Assembly (NCBI RefSeq): GCF_003853705.1
Contig: NZ_QTQI01000005.1
Coordinates: 62,001-126,000, forward strand
DNA length: 64,000 bases
DNA from: Burkholderia sp. Bp8992
GTDB lineage: Bacteria > Pseudomonadota > Gammaproteobacteria > Burkholderiales > Burkholderiaceae
Reading direction: 5' to 3'
Shown one piece after another: positions 45,228-54,817 of the stretch. A model generated the notes under the pieces. That model saw nothing but the letters and a program-made list of their open reading frames with translations, was not told where the DNA came from and did not search any database. Every line of letters begins with the position of its first letter. The stretch's first letter is position 1. The translations under genes and the position numbers were made by a program.

Positions 45228-45235
45228 GCACGCGG

Positions 45236-45281
45236 GGCCGTCTGCCATGTGGCCGGCATGGCGGTCGCACGGCAGACGGCC
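45236..45281 (+). terminator. inverted repeat after the 553-residue protein gene
   Basis: Perfect 11 bp arms GGCCGTCTGCC (45236-45246) and GGCAGACGGCC (45271-45281) surround 24 bp that can itself pair through GGCCGGCATGGC. There is no T-run, so it may end or stabilise the upstream mRNA before the next gene at 45383. Confidence 0.5.
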
Positions 45282-45382
45282 GGCGCCGATGCACGACGAT
45301 CGTTCCGGTTGGACGGGTGTTGCTCCCATCCCCGAGGTCAACACCTCTTTTTGCCTGACGAGGATGCAAGGAGGCCTCAATC

Positions 45383-45967
45383 ATGAGGATCTTTTTGGTC
45401 GCTTTGCTGCTGGTCGGCGTGCAAGCCGCTGCGCAGTCGGTTTTCCAGAATCCCGCGGTCTTCGTCATCCTGAACGAGCAGACCCTCGCGAACGCCGCAA
45501 GCGTCCAGCAGGCGCTCTCGACGCTCAACCGTCCCGACAACACGGCGTGCGCACCGATGATGATGATCGGCGACCCGCAGATGATTTACATGATGCCCGA
45601 GGAAGGGCACGCGCCGTCGTGGCAATCGCCGGTGTACGGTCGCGGCGCGCCGTTCCAGGCGCAGAACGGGCCGGTGCCGACGGGCAAGACGGTCGGCGCG
45701 CTGCAGCGCACGGAAGACATGCGGACGCTGCCGTGGAGCGATGGCAGTGCGATCACGCAGAAGATCGCCGGCGAGTCGAGCGTGGCGGCGGCGGACCGCG
45801 TGAGCGAGTGGCAGCTCAACGGGCTCGACAAGATCGAGACGGCTCGCGCGGAAGACGTGACGGTGAACGGCAAGACCTACCGCACTTACCGCGACGGTCT
45901 CAACGGAGCGGCGAAGCCGTTCGTCGAACCGCAGATCTACACGCAGCGCGTCGTGTTCTGCCGATAA
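45383..45967 (+). CDS. exported protein of unknown function, Met-rich patch
   Basis: The product is 194 residues long. A short signal peptide ends near VQAAA. The mature chain is of ordinary composition, unlike the low-complexity proteins upstream. It has a Met-rich stretch (CAPMMMIGDPQMIYMMPEEG), one Cys there and one at the C terminus (VVFCR) that could form a disulphide. No known domain is recognised. It follows the 553-residue protein by 155 bp and precedes the sigma-54 activator on the same strand. Confidence 0.8.
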   Translation: MRIFLVALLLVGVQAAAQSVFQNPAVFVILNEQTLANAASVQQALSTLNRPDNTACAPMMMIGDPQMIYMMPEEGHAPSWQSPVYGRGAPFQAQNGPVPTGKTVGALQRTEDMRTLPWSDGSAITQKIAGESSVAAADRVSEWQLNGLDKIETARAEDVTVNGKTYRTYRDGLNGAAKPFVEPQIYTQRVVFCR

Positions 45968-46079
45968 CGAAACATCGATTCGAGGACGGGGCGGCGCCGC
46001 GCCGCGGGACCACGAGGCCCCGCCATATGCGATCCGGCAACGGCCGCCCCGATAACCAACCCTACGCGGCGAGGCCATC

Positions 46080-47501
46080 GTGAACTCTTGCTGTCAGCTC
46101 AGCGTGCCAGGCCCGCAGGATGTCGAGCGGGAAGCCGGCGCGATGCCGTTCGTCGCCATCCGGCGCGATCAGGTGGTGCCGTCGCGGCCGCTCGTCTATC
46201 TGTCGCAGCGGCACGATGCCGCGCTCGTCGATTGCCTGGCGTCGCGCGGCTGGGACGTGTGGCGCGCGAAAACCGTTGCGGACGCACTGAATCTCGTCAA
46301 GGCGAATCGCCCGCATGCGGGTATCGTCGATTTCGGCAGCTTCGCATCGCTCGACATCGCGTCGTTCGAAGCGCTGCTGCGCGACCGGCGCGTCGGCTGG
46401 GTCGCGCTCACCGACGGCGAGCGGCTGCGCGACATTTCAGTCGCGCGCCTGATCCGCCATTGCTGTTTCGACTACGTGCGTAACGCGACGGCCTACACGA
46501 CGATCGGCTATCTCGTCGGCCACGCGTACGGGATGCTGAAGCTCGCGGACGGCGACCCGGCGGCGGAGGCTGCGCCGCCCGGCGGCACGATGATCGGTTC
46601 GTGCGACGCGATGCGCCGGTTGTTCGCGACGATCCGCAAGGTCGCGAACACGGACGCCACCGTGTTCATCGCCGGCGAATCCGGTACCGGCAAGGAGCTG
46701 ACCGCCGCGGCGATCCATCAGCAGTCGATGCGGGCCGACGCACCGTTCGTCGCCGTGAACTGCGCGGCCATTCCGTCGTCGCTGCTGCAGGCCGAACTGT
46801 TCGGTCACGAGCGTGGCGCATTCACGGGTGCGCACCAGCGCAAGATCGGCCGCATCGAGGCCGCGCACGGCGGCACGCTGTTTCTCGACGAGATCGGCGA
46901 CATGCCGTTCGAGAGCCAGGCGAGCCTGCTGCGTTTCCTGCAGGAGGGCAAGATCGAGCGGCTCGGCGGGCATGCGTCGCTGCCGGTCGATGTGCGGATC
47001 GTGTCGGCGACCCACGTCGATCTCGAGGCCGCGATGCAGGCGGGGCGGTTCCGCGCCGACCTGTATTACCGGTTGTGCGTGCTGCGCATCGACGAGCCGC
47101 CGCTGCGCGTGCGCGGGCGCGACATCATGCTGCTCGCCGACTATGTGCTGCGGCGTTATCGCGGCGACAGTTCGCACCGGATTCGCGGCTTCATGCCCTG
47201 CGCGGTCGAGGCGATCCACAACTATCCGTGGCCCGGCAACGTGCGCGAGCTGATCAACCGGATCCGGTTCGCGGTCGTGATGACGAACGGTCCGCTGATC
47301 TCGGCGGCCGATCTCGAACTGCGCGCGTACACGTCGCGCCAGCCGCCGACGCTGGCGGAAACGCGCCGGCAGGCCGAGCGGCGCGCGATCGAGGAAACGC
47401 TGATGCGCAACCGCCACCAGCATGCGGATGCCGCCGCCGAACTGGGTATTTCGCGCGCGACGCTGTACCGCCTGATGATCGCGCTCGGGCTGCACGGCTG
47501 A
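46080..47501 (+). CDS. sigma-54-dependent activator, VpsR-like
   Basis: The product is 473 residues long. Residues about 38-155 form a receiver-like VpsR-type domain without the phosphorylation-site set. The central AAA+ domain has Walker A GESGTGKE, the sigma-54 contact loop GAFTGA and Walker B GGTLFLDEIGDM. A Fis-type helix-turn-helix ends the chain (HADAAAELGISRATLYRLM). It activates RpoN promoters. VpsR-type proteins in Vibrio and a Burkholderia relative control biofilm matrix genes with cyclic di-GMP. It closes the exported-protein cluster, whose upstream region has a consensus sigma-54 promoter, so it is the likely activator of that cluster. GTG 46080 is the start used; ATG 46143 is possible. 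Confidence 0.9.
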   Translation: MNSCCQLSVPGPQDVEREAGAMPFVAIRRDQVVPSRPLVYLSQRHDAALVDCLASRGWDVWRAKTVADALNLVKANRPHAGIVDFGSFASLDIASFEALLRDRRVGWVALTDGERLRDISVARLIRHCCFDYVRNATAYTTIGYLVGHAYGMLKLADGDPAAEAAPPGGTMIGSCDAMRRLFATIRKVANTDATVFIAGESGTGKELTAAAIHQQSMRADAPFVAVNCAAIPSSLLQAELFGHERGAFTGAHQRKIGRIEAAHGGTLFLDEIGDMPFESQASLLRFLQEGKIERLGGHASLPVDVRIVSATHVDLEAAMQAGRFRADLYYRLCVLRIDEPPLRVRGRDIMLLADYVLRRYRGDSSHRIRGFMPCAVEAIHNYPWPGNVRELINRIRFAVVMTNGPLISAADLELRAYTSRQPPTLAETRRQAERRAIEETLMRNRHQHADAAAELGISRATLYRLMIALGLHG

Positions 47502-47633
47502 GGCGCGCCGGCGCGCGCCGCTCAAGACTGCGCGGCAGCGGCCGTTAAAACAGGAAATGACCCGTGCGGACGGCCGGCGCATCGATGCGCGCGCGGCCGG
47601 CACGCGGCGCATCACGCTTATCCGAGGTTTATC

Positions 47634-48140
47634 GTGACAGAGTGCAGTCACTGCGGCAGGACGTTCCTGGTCGGCGGCCGGTCGATCGACGGGCGCCGCT
47701 ATTGCAGCCGGGCGTGCGCACGCGCGCATCCGATCATCGTCGAGGCCGAACGGGTGCCCGACGCGAAGGTCCGGCAGTATGTCGACGACTGGCGCTACGG
47801 GCCGTGCCCGATCTGCCTGCGCGAAGGGCAGCCGGTCGACGTGCATGCGTCGCATCGCGTCGTATCGCTGCTGTTCGTCACGCGCTGGACGACGCGGCGC
47901 CACGTGTGTTGCCGCCGTTGCGGGCGCAGGAAGCAGGCGGTCGCGCTGCTCGCATCGGCCACGCTCGGCTGGTGGGGGCTGCCGTGGGGCATCGTGCTGA
48001 CGCCGATCCAGCTCGTGCGCAACGCGCTCGGGCTGGCCGCGCGCGACCCGGAGGTCGCGACGCAGCAGTTCGAGGAGTTCGTGCGGCGCAAGCTGGCCGC
48101 GCGCCGGCTCGAGCGTGCGGAGCAGGGCGCCGGCACCTGA
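47634..48140 (+). CDS. zinc-finger membrane protein of unknown function
   Basis: The product is 168 residues long. Two paired-Cys zinc-finger-like units lie before a membrane segment: CSHCG with YCSRAC near the N terminus, and CPIC with CCRRCGRRKQ at about residues 62-105. A hydrophobic stretch (LLASATLGWWGLPWGIVL) and a charged C-terminal helix follow. The start codon is GTG 47634. No enzyme motif is seen. It stands alone between the sigma-54 activator and a convergent hypothetical gene. Confidence 0.75.
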   Translation: MTECSHCGRTFLVGGRSIDGRRYCSRACARAHPIIVEAERVPDAKVRQYVDDWRYGPCPICLREGQPVDVHASHRVVSLLFVTRWTTRRHVCCRRCGRRKQAVALLASATLGWWGLPWGIVLTPIQLVRNALGLAARDPEVATQQFEEFVRRKLAARRLERAEQGAGT

Positions 48141-48167
48141 TCGTGCGCTCGCGCGCGCCGCGCCCGC

Positions 48168-48659
48168 TCAGGCCGGCCGCTCGAAGCCCGATGCGACCCA
48201 GCGTTCGGCGCTGGCCTTGTTGAGCTTGAACCCGGCCGACACCTTCGCTTCGGCCAGCAGCTCGCCGTACGGATCGAATGCCTTCAGTTGCGCATACGGC
48301 TCGAACTCGTCCGGCACGATATCGAGCGTCACCGATACATCCTGTCCGTCGTCGCCCTGGACCGTCACCTCCTTGTGCAGCATCGCGCGCCGTTGCTGCT
48401 CGTGCCGCATCAGCACTTCGGTCGCGGTCTTCACGAGCGTGCGGAATGCGTTCGCGTCCATCGGTTTCGGGTTCTTCTTGTCGCGACCCATCGTCCACGG
48501 CCCGACGAGCGCGGGCTCGGACTCGCCGTCCTTGATCATCTCGACGGCCCAGCCGTCGTCGTCCTCGTTCTTGATGATGCGGGCCGTCCAGCCGTTGTCG
48601 CGCCAGAGGCCGTCTTCGTGGAGGGTGGTGTCGTCGGATTGCAGGTCGGATTCGGTCAT
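48168..48659 (-). CDS. conserved hypothetical protein
   Basis: The product is a 163-residue soluble acidic protein of well-mixed composition, with DGLWRDNGWTARIIKNEDDD near the N terminus and no signal peptide, membrane helix or known motif. ATG 48659 is chosen because the frame upstream of it becomes Pro/Arg/Ala-rich. It converges with the zinc-finger gene, with 27 bp between the stops. Function unknown. Confidence 0.72.
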   Translation of the reverse strand: MTESDLQSDDTTLHEDGLWRDNGWTARIIKNEDDDGWAVEMIKDGESEPALVGPWTMGRDKKNPKPMDANAFRTLVKTATEVLMRHEQQRRAMLHKEVTVQGDDGQDVSVTLDIVPDEFEPYAQLKAFDPYGELLAEAKVSAGFKLNKASAERWVASGFERPA

Positions 48660-48944
48660 GAGGAAAGCGCGAGTGCGGGCAGCCGGCAAAAAGGGCGGGG
48701 GCGCGCGGCCGGCATCGGCGCATCGCTCGCCGCCGGGGGCCCGGGGTGGCATGCAAAGGCGCAATTTTACCTGCTGGCCGGCCGCATCGCGCACGACGCC
48801 TGCCATTGGGCCGATGCTGCGCCGGTTGGCCGCCGGCTGCCGTGCGCTCGAACCCGTGCAAATATCAAACTCGTATTACGTCCCCGGCGCCCGATCCATG
48901 TGTTGTCCGATATCCCGCCCGCGCCTGGCTGCCTAGAATCGGGT

Positions 48945-48966
48945 TTCAGGCTAAAAATAGCCTGAA
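48945..48966. promoter_or_regulatory. perfect palindrome upstream of the response regulator
   Basis: TTCAGGCTA-AAAA-TAGCCTGAA: 9 bp perfect arms around four A residues. It begins 6 bp after a TAGAAT -10-like hexamer (48934-48939) and 71 bp before the response regulator start. Position at the transcription start suggests an operator. The gene-free stretch 48660-49036 holds nothing else I can identify. Confidence 0.5.
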
Positions 48967-49036
48967 TGCCCTTTCAACGCTCAACCGGCCGCCCGCGTTT
49001 CGCGCCGCGCGGCCGGCGAACCACCGGGAACTACGC

Positions 49037-49714
49037 ATGAGGAAATTCAATGTTCGCGTCGTCGTCGCGTACGACTGGCCGTTGACACTGGCCGGTATCG
49101 AGCAGGTCGCCGGCAGCGCCTGCGCGATCGAGCTCGTCGCGGTCTACCGGAGCACGGCCGAACTGGTCGCGTCGCTCGGCGCGGTCGATTGCGACGTCGT
49201 GCTGGTCGATTATGCGATTCGCGGCGACGCGCAGATGGACGGCCTCGCGCTGTTCGGCTGGCTGCGCCGCACGCGGCCGAAAGTCGGGATCGTCGCGCTG
49301 GTCGCGAACGAGAACCCGCTGATCTTCCGGTCCATTCTCGCGATCGACGGCGTGAGCGTCGTCAGCAAGTTCGACGAGGTCGGCCACATCGTCACGGCGA
49401 TCCATTCGAGCTACAGCGGTGGCGCGTACCAGTCGCCGGTCGTCAGGCGCGCGGTCGACACGCTCGGCGCGTGCGGCGAGGCGCCCGTGAAGCTGTCGGC
49501 AAGGGAGATCGAGGTGATTCGCCTGTATCTGGCGGGCGTGCCGATCAAGACGATCGCGCAACGCCTCAGCAAGGGCAAGCAGACGGTCAGCGCGCAGAAG
49601 ATCAGCGCGATGAAGAAGCTCGGTGCGAACAACGACGTCGAGCTGATCCAGCGGGCGGCCGGGCTGGGGCTCGGCAGCGGGGCGGCCGCGCCGCGGGCCG
49701 GCGGCGCGGGGTGA
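49037..49714 (+). CDS. NarL/RcsB-type response regulator
   Basis: The product is 225 residues long. The receiver domain has the acceptor Asp58 (VVLVDYA), an acidic residue after the first strand (VVVAYDWP) and the conserved Lys (VVSKFD). The C terminus is a LuxR helix-turn-helix (LSAREIEVIRLYLAG then IKTIAQRLSKGKQTVSAQK) most like the RcsB/BvgA branch. A Gly/Ala-rich tail ends the chain. No histidine kinase gene is adjacent, so its partner is elsewhere. It converges with a chemoreceptor gene 25 bp away. A palindrome near its presumed promoter suggests autoregulation. Confidence 0.9.
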   Translation: MRKFNVRVVVAYDWPLTLAGIEQVAGSACAIELVAVYRSTAELVASLGAVDCDVVLVDYAIRGDAQMDGLALFGWLRRTRPKVGIVALVANENPLIFRSILAIDGVSVVSKFDEVGHIVTAIHSSYSGGAYQSPVVRRAVDTLGACGEAPVKLSAREIEVIRLYLAGVPIKTIAQRLSKGKQTVSAQKISAMKKLGANNDVELIQRAAGLGLGSGAAAPRAGGAG

Positions 49715-49739
49715 GCACGCCCGCGCCGGCCGGGCGCCT

Positions 49740-51293
49740 TCAAGCCGGCAACGCGAACCGCGTGACGGCGTCGCGCAGCGCTTCGGCCTGATCGCGCAGC
49801 GAATGCGCGGCCGCCGCGGCCTCTTCGACGAGCGCCGCGTTCTGCTGCGTGACCTGGTCCATCTCGCCCACCGCGCGATTGACCTGCTCGATCCCGGCGC
49901 TCTGCTCGCGCGACGCATGGCTGATCTCGTCGAGGATCTCGTTCACGCGCCGCACCGACTGCACGAGCTCGGCCATCGTCTCGCCCGCATTCGAAACGAG
50001 CGCGGCGCCGTGTTCGACCGTCTCGTTCGACGACACGATCAGCGACTTGATTTCCTTGGCCGCCGTCGCCGAGCGTTGCGCGAGCGAGCGCACTTCGGCC
50101 GCGACCACCGCGAAGCCGCGGCCCTGCTCGCCCGCGCGCGCGGCCTCGACGGCCGCGTTCAGCGCGAGGATGTTGGTCTGGAACGCGATCCCGTCGATCA
50201 CGCCGATGATGTCGCCGATCTTGTGCGAGCGGTCGGTGATCTCGTTCATCGTGCGCACGACGTCGTCGACCACCGCGCTGCCGCGCGTCGCAACCTGCGC
50301 GGCCTGGCCGGCGAGCGACGCGGCCTGCGCGGCGCTGTCCGCGTTCTGCTTCACGTTCGCGGTCATCTGGTCCATGCTCGACGCGGTCTGCACGAGCGCC
50401 GCCGCCTGTTCCTCGGTGCGCTGCGACAGGTCCGTGTTGCCGGACGCGATCTCGCTTGCGCCGACGTTGATGTTCTCGGTGCCCATCCGCACGCGCGACA
50501 CCATGTCGATCAGCCCGCCCTGCATCGTGTGCAGCGCATGCAGCAGGCTGCCGCGATCGTCCTGCTTCACGGTCATGCGCGCGGTCAGGTCGCCCCGCGC
50601 GATGCGTTGCGCGGCGTCGAGTGCGTCCTCGAGCTCGCCGCCGAGATTCGCACGCACGCTTTTCAGCACGAGCACCATCACGGCGGTCGCGAGCGCACCG
50701 AGCACGGCCGTCATCGCGAGCCAGCGGCCGATGCTCGCGAGCACGGCCGAGCGCACGTCGTTCATGTACATGCCCGTGACGAGATACCAGTCCCACGGCG
50801 CGAAGCGCTGCACGGCACTGGTCTTCTCCTGCGGCTTGTCGGCGCCCGGCTTCGGCCACAGATATTCGACGAAGCCCTTGCCGCCTTCCTCGTTGCCGGC
50901 CTTCACGATCTCGACGAACAGGTGCTTGCCGTTCGGGTCGGTGAAATTCGACACGTCCTTGCCGTTGAGCTCGGCCTTGATCGGGTGCATCACGATCACC
51001 GGCTTCGAATCGTTGATGGAGATATAGCCGTCGGCACCGTGGCGCATCGCGGCGATCGCTTCGATCGCCTTCTGCTTCGCATCGGCTTCAGGCAGCACGT
51101 TCTGCTGCGACAGCTTGTAGTAATGGTCGGTCACGCTCGCGGCCTGCGCGACCAGCGACGCGAGCTGGTCGCGGCGGTCCGCGATCATCGAGGCGCGCGT
51201 CTGCCATGCGCCGAGCCCGGCGATCACGAGCAGGCCGAGCCACAGGATGACGATCATCGAAGCGAGTTTCTGATTCAGGGAAAGGTTGCGCAT
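49740..51293 (-). CDS. methyl-accepting chemotaxis protein with single Cache domain
   Basis: The product is 517 residues long. Transmembrane helix 1 (about 9-32) and helix 2 (about 188-212) flank a periplasmic single-Cache domain containing [17 protein letters not shown] and [12 protein letters not shown]. This type often binds small carboxylates. HAMP follows, then the signalling domain with the hallmark hairpin ([38 protein letters not shown]). No CheB/CheR-binding pentapeptide is seen at the C terminus. It stands alone. Confidence 0.95.
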   Translation of the reverse strand: MRNLSLNQKLASMIVILWLGLLVIAGLGAWQTRASMIADRRDQLASLVAQAASVTDHYYKLSQQNVLPEADAKQKAIEAIAAMRHGADGYISINDSKPVIVMHPIKAELNGKDVSNFTDPNGKHLFVEIVKAGNEEGGKGFVEYLWPKPGADKPQEKTSAVQRFAPWDWYLVTGMYMNDVRSAVLASIGRWLAMTAVLGALATAVMVLVLKSVRANLGGELEDALDAAQRIARGDLTARMTVKQDDRGSLLHALHTMQGGLIDMVSRVRMGTENINVGASEIASGNTDLSQRTEEQAAALVQTASSMDQMTANVKQNADSAAQAASLAGQAAQVATRGSAVVDDVVRTMNEITDRSHKIGDIIGVIDGIAFQTNILALNAAVEAARAGEQGRGFAVVAAEVRSLAQRSATAAKEIKSLIVSSNETVEHGAALVSNAGETMAELVQSVRRVNEILDEISHASREQSAGIEQVNRAVGEMDQVTQQNAALVEEAAAAAHSLRDQAEALRDAVTRFALPA

Positions 51294-51438
51294 GGTGTGT
51301 GGTCGGTCAGTCGAGGATGCTCGCCGGGGCGGCGTGACGGGATAAGTGTCTTGACGGCGTTTGATGCGCGTCGCCGTAGACGGGTTATCCCTAGGAACCG
51401 ATGCCGTCGCCCATGCCTTCGATGCCGACAGGGGTATC

Positions 51439-51479
51439 TATGCATATGCATAACGGGCATCGCTATACTGTCGGGCAAT
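51439..51479 (+). promoter_or_regulatory. promoter and palindromic operator of the panE-like gene
   Basis: TATGCATATGCATA (51439-51452) is a perfect 14 bp palindrome that covers the -35 position of a TATACT hexamer at 51474-51479. No -35 consensus is present. A dimeric regulator bound here would directly touch the promoter. The gene starts at 51540 after AAAGGAGG. Confidence 0.45.
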
Positions 51480-51539
51480 TGCGTCGCGCCGCGCGCCCGC
51501 GTCGGCGCCGGCACTGAACGAAACCCAAAGGAGGCAACG

Positions 51540-52487
51540 ATGCGAATTCTGGTGGTAGGGGCCGGTGCGGTCGGCGGATACTTCGGCGGCCGGCTGGCCG
51601 CGGCGGGGCGCGACGTGACGTTCCTGGTGCGCGACGGACGCGCCGCTGCGCTGGCACGCGACGGGCTGCTGATCCGCAGCCCGCTCGGCGACCTGACGCT
51701 CGCGAACGTGCAGACCGTGCGCGCGGCCGATGCGGATGCCGGCGTCGCGCCGTTCGATCTCGTGCTGCTGAGCTGCAAGGCATACAGCCTCGACGACGCG
51801 ATTGCCTCGTTCGCACCGTTCGTCGGCCCGCAGACGCTGATCCTGCCGATGCTCAACGGGATGCGCCACCTCGACGTGCTGCGCGAGCGCTTCGGCGCCG
51901 CGCAGGTGCTCGGCGGGCTGTGCGTGATCGCGGCCACGCTCGATCGCGAACAGCGCATCGTGCACCTGAACGACACGCACGGCGTGTCGTTCGGCGAACT
52001 CGCCGGCGGCGAATCGCCGCGCGTGCGGGCAGTCGCCGACGTGCTCGGCGGCGCGGGCTTCGACGCGACGCTCAGCGACGACATCGCCGCACGGATGTGG
52101 GAGAAGTGGGTGTTCCTCGCCACGCTTGCCGCGAGCACGTCGCTGTTTCGCGGCTCGGTCGGCGACATTCTGGCCGCGCCGGACGGCCGCCGCCTGCTCG
52201 AGACGATGCTCGCCGAATGCAGCGCGATCGCCGAACACAACGGCCACCGGCCCGATCCGGGCGCCGTCGAACGGATGCAGCGGATGGTGCTGACGCCGTC
52301 GCCGCTGACGGCGTCGATGCTGCGCGACGTCGAGAACCATGCACGCGTCGAAGCCGATCACGTGATCGGCGACCTGCTCGCGCGCCGTGATCCGCAGGCG
52401 GCCGATACGCTGTCGCTGCTGCGGATCGCATACAACCACCTGAAGGCGTACGAGGTGCGCACCGCGCGCGAACACGCGGCGGCGTAA
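51540..52487 (+). CDS. panE: 2-dehydropantoate 2-reductase-like protein
   Basis: The product is 315 residues of the ApbA/PanE family, which reduces ketopantoate to pantoate with NADPH in pantothenate synthesis. The Rossmann motif GAGAVGGYFGG opens the chain. The conserved Lys in LSCKAYSL and the C-terminal helical domain with RMWEKWVFLATLAA are present. ATG 51540 follows AAAGGAGG. Bacteria often carry several paralogues acting on other 2-oxo acids, and this one stands alone with no pantothenate genes near, so the exact substrate is uncertain. Confidence 0.88.
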   Translation: MRILVVGAGAVGGYFGGRLAAAGRDVTFLVRDGRAAALARDGLLIRSPLGDLTLANVQTVRAADADAGVAPFDLVLLSCKAYSLDDAIASFAPFVGPQTLILPMLNGMRHLDVLRERFGAAQVLGGLCVIAATLDREQRIVHLNDTHGVSFGELAGGESPRVRAVADVLGGAGFDATLSDDIAARMWEKWVFLATLAASTSLFRGSVGDILAAPDGRRLLETMLAECSAIAEHNGHRPDPGAVERMQRMVLTPSPLTASMLRDVENHARVEADHVIGDLLARRDPQAADTLSLLRIAYNHLKAYEVRTAREHAAA

Positions 52488-52733
52488 GCCGGCGGGGCAG
52501 CCGGTGCGGCCGGCCGCGCCGTTCCGCGCTGCAACAAATTTGCCATCCGGCGCCATTTCAGCCCGAGGGCGGCAAAAAAGTATCGAAAATCAGGCGTAAA
52601 GTTGGTGGAGCCGCGCGCTCGATCGACCTACATTGCTTCCCATGCGACCGGTCGCGTCGCCGCGCGAGACACGCGGCGATGTGCGCCCAGCCGAACAGGC
52701 CGGCCAGCGATACATGGGAATGGAGACGCCAAC

Positions 52734-53693
52734 ATGATGCACCCCGATCTCGAAGTGGTCGACGTGCGACGCGACGAGTCGTTCAAGGTCTGGTCGCACG
52801 GCTATCCGTATCGCACGATCCGCTGGCATTTCCATCCCGAATTCGAGCTGCACCTGATCGTCGCGACGCGCGGCAAGTATTTCGTCGGCGACCACATCGG
52901 CTCGTTCGGCCCCGGCCATCTCGTGCTGCTCGGCCCGAACCTGCCGCACAACTGGGTCAGCGACATGGCCGAAGGCGAGACCGTCGAGCGCCGCAACCTC
53001 GTGATCCAGTTCGACCCGGCGTTCGTGCGCCGCTGCATGGACGCGTTTCCCGAATGTCGCGACGCACATGCGCTGCTCGACGATGCGCGGCGCGGGGTCG
53101 GCTTCGACGCCGCGACGAGCGCCGCGATCGCGCCGCTGTTCGACGAACTGCTGACCGCGCGCGGCATGCGCCGCATCGCGCTCTTCATGACGATCCTCGA
53201 GCGCCTGTGCGGCGCGGCCGAGCGCACGCTGCTCGCGAGCCCTGCATACGACCAGGCCGATGTCACGCCCACGCGGCTTAGCCACGCGCTGTCGTATATC
53301 GGCAAGAACCTCGCGTCCGAGCTGCGCGAATCCGATCTCGCCCAGCTGACCGGGCAGAGCGTCAGCGCGTTCTCGCGTGCATTCCATCGCCAGACGGGCA
53401 TGCCGTTCGTCCAGTACGTGAATCGCCTGCGGATCGAATCCGCGTGCCAGATGCTGCTCGCCGACGACGCGAGCATCACCGACATCTGCTTCCAGGCCGG
53501 CTTCAACAACGTGTCGAACTTCAACCGCCAGTTCCGCGCGGTGAAGGGGATGGCGCCGTCCGAATTCCGTGCACTGCAGCGCCTGAACGCGCGCAGCCGC
53601 GACCTGGCGCTGCATGCGGCGCCTACCGGCAACCCGATGCCGCCGCGCGTGCTCACGCCCGGCGCACCCGAGCTCGCGCCGCAGCCCGGATGA
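52734..53693 (+). CDS. AraC-family regulator of the sugar-alcohol cluster
   Basis: The product is 319 residues long. The N terminus is a cupin-like sugar-sensing domain ([20 protein letters not shown], then [14 protein letters not shown]). The C-terminal AraC domain has two helix-turn-helix motifs ([21 protein letters not shown] and [20 protein letters not shown]). ATG 52734 has GGAGA upstream. It lies 120 bp before the ABC transporter genes on the same strand and probably controls them in response to the imported polyol. Confidence 0.9.
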   Translation: MMHPDLEVVDVRRDESFKVWSHGYPYRTIRWHFHPEFELHLIVATRGKYFVGDHIGSFGPGHLVLLGPNLPHNWVSDMAEGETVERRNLVIQFDPAFVRRCMDAFPECRDAHALLDDARRGVGFDAATSAAIAPLFDELLTARGMRRIALFMTILERLCGAAERTLLASPAYDQADVTPTRLSHALSYIGKNLASELRESDLAQLTGQSVSAFSRAFHRQTGMPFVQYVNRLRIESACQMLLADDASITDICFQAGFNNVSNFNRQFRAVKGMAPSEFRALQRLNARSRDLALHAAPTGNPMPPRVLTPGAPELAPQPG

Positions 53694-53813
53694 TCGCCGG
53701 GCCGCTGCCCGCCCGAGCTTTTCCCGCCGTCTTACCCAGCCGATCGCGCCGCTTGCGTCGCGAGGGGCGCATTCACCCACGAAAAAGCTGCACACAATTC
53801 CGGAGACACCGTC

Positions 53814-54755
53814 ATGACGCACGCATCGCCCGTTTCATCCCCCCGTCGCGCCGCCCGCCTGGCGGCCGTTGCCGCGCTCGCCGTCGCGGCCTTGCTGCCC
53901 GCCGCCGCGCAGGCCGCGCCGTTGCGCATCGGCATGACGTTCCAGGAGCTGAACAACCCGTATTTCGTGACGATGCAGAAGGCGCTGAACGATGCGGCCG
54001 CATCGATCGGCGCGCAGGTCGTCGTCACCGATGCGCATCACGACGTCAGCAAGCAGGTGAGCGACGTCGAGGACATGCTGCAGAAGAAGATCGACATCCT
54101 GCTCGTGAACCCGACCGATTCGACCGGCATCCAGTCGGCGATCACGCAGGCGAAGAAGGCCGGCGCGGTGGTCGTGGCCGTCGATGCGAACGCGAACGGC
54201 CCGGTCGATTCGTTCGTCGGCTCGAAGAATTACGACGCGGGCGTGATGTCGTGCGAATACCTCGCGAAGGCGATCGGCGGCAGCGGCGAAGTCGCGATCC
54301 TCGACGGGATTCCGGTCGTGCCGATCCTCGAACGCGTACGCGGCTGCAAGGCCGGGCTCGCGAAATTCCCGAACGTGAAGCTCGTCGACACGCAGAACGG
54401 CAAGCAGGAGCGCGCGACCGCGCTGTCGGTCACCGAAAACATGATCTCCGCGCATCCGAACCTGAAGGGCCTCTTCAGCGTGAACGACGGCGGCTCGATG
54501 GGCGCGCTCGCCGCGATCGAAGGCTCCGGCAAGGACATCAAGCTGACGAGCGTCGACGGCGCGCCCGAGGCGATCGCGGCCATCCAGAAACCGAACTCGA
54601 AGTTCATCGAGACGACCGCGCAGTTCCCGGCCGACCAGGTGCGCATCGCGCTCGGTATCGCGATCGCGCGCAAGTGGGGCGCGACGGTGCCGAAGGCGAT
54701 CCCCGTCGACGTGAAGGTCGTCGATCGCGGCAACGCGAAGGGCTTCAGCTGGTGA
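53814..54755 (+). CDS. periplasmic sugar/polyol-binding protein
   Basis: The product is a 313-residue substrate-binding protein of the RbsB-like type I periplasmic binding family. A signal peptide ends near AAAQAAP. Typical features are [19 protein letters not shown] near the mature N terminus, [13 protein letters not shown] in the hinge region and the [18 protein letters not shown] segment. It delivers substrate to the ATPase and permease downstream. From the catabolic genes, a four- or five-carbon polyol is the likely ligand. Confidence 0.94.
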   Translation: MTHASPVSSPRRAARLAAVAALAVAALLPAAAQAAPLRIGMTFQELNNPYFVTMQKALNDAAASIGAQVVVTDAHHDVSKQVSDVEDMLQKKIDILLVNPTDSTGIQSAITQAKKAGAVVVAVDANANGPVDSFVGSKNYDAGVMSCEYLAKAIGGSGEVAILDGIPVVPILERVRGCKAGLAKFPNVKLVDTQNGKQERATALSVTENMISAHPNLKGLFSVNDGGSMGALAAIEGSGKDIKLTSVDGAPEAIAAIQKPNSKFIETTAQFPADQVRIALGIAIARKWGATVPKAIPVDVKVVDRGNAKGFSW

Positions 54756-54817
54756 ACGACGTGCGACGCGACGTGAAGGGCGGCGGTGCGGCCGGCGCCC
54801 TTCGTACGGAGAAGCCG

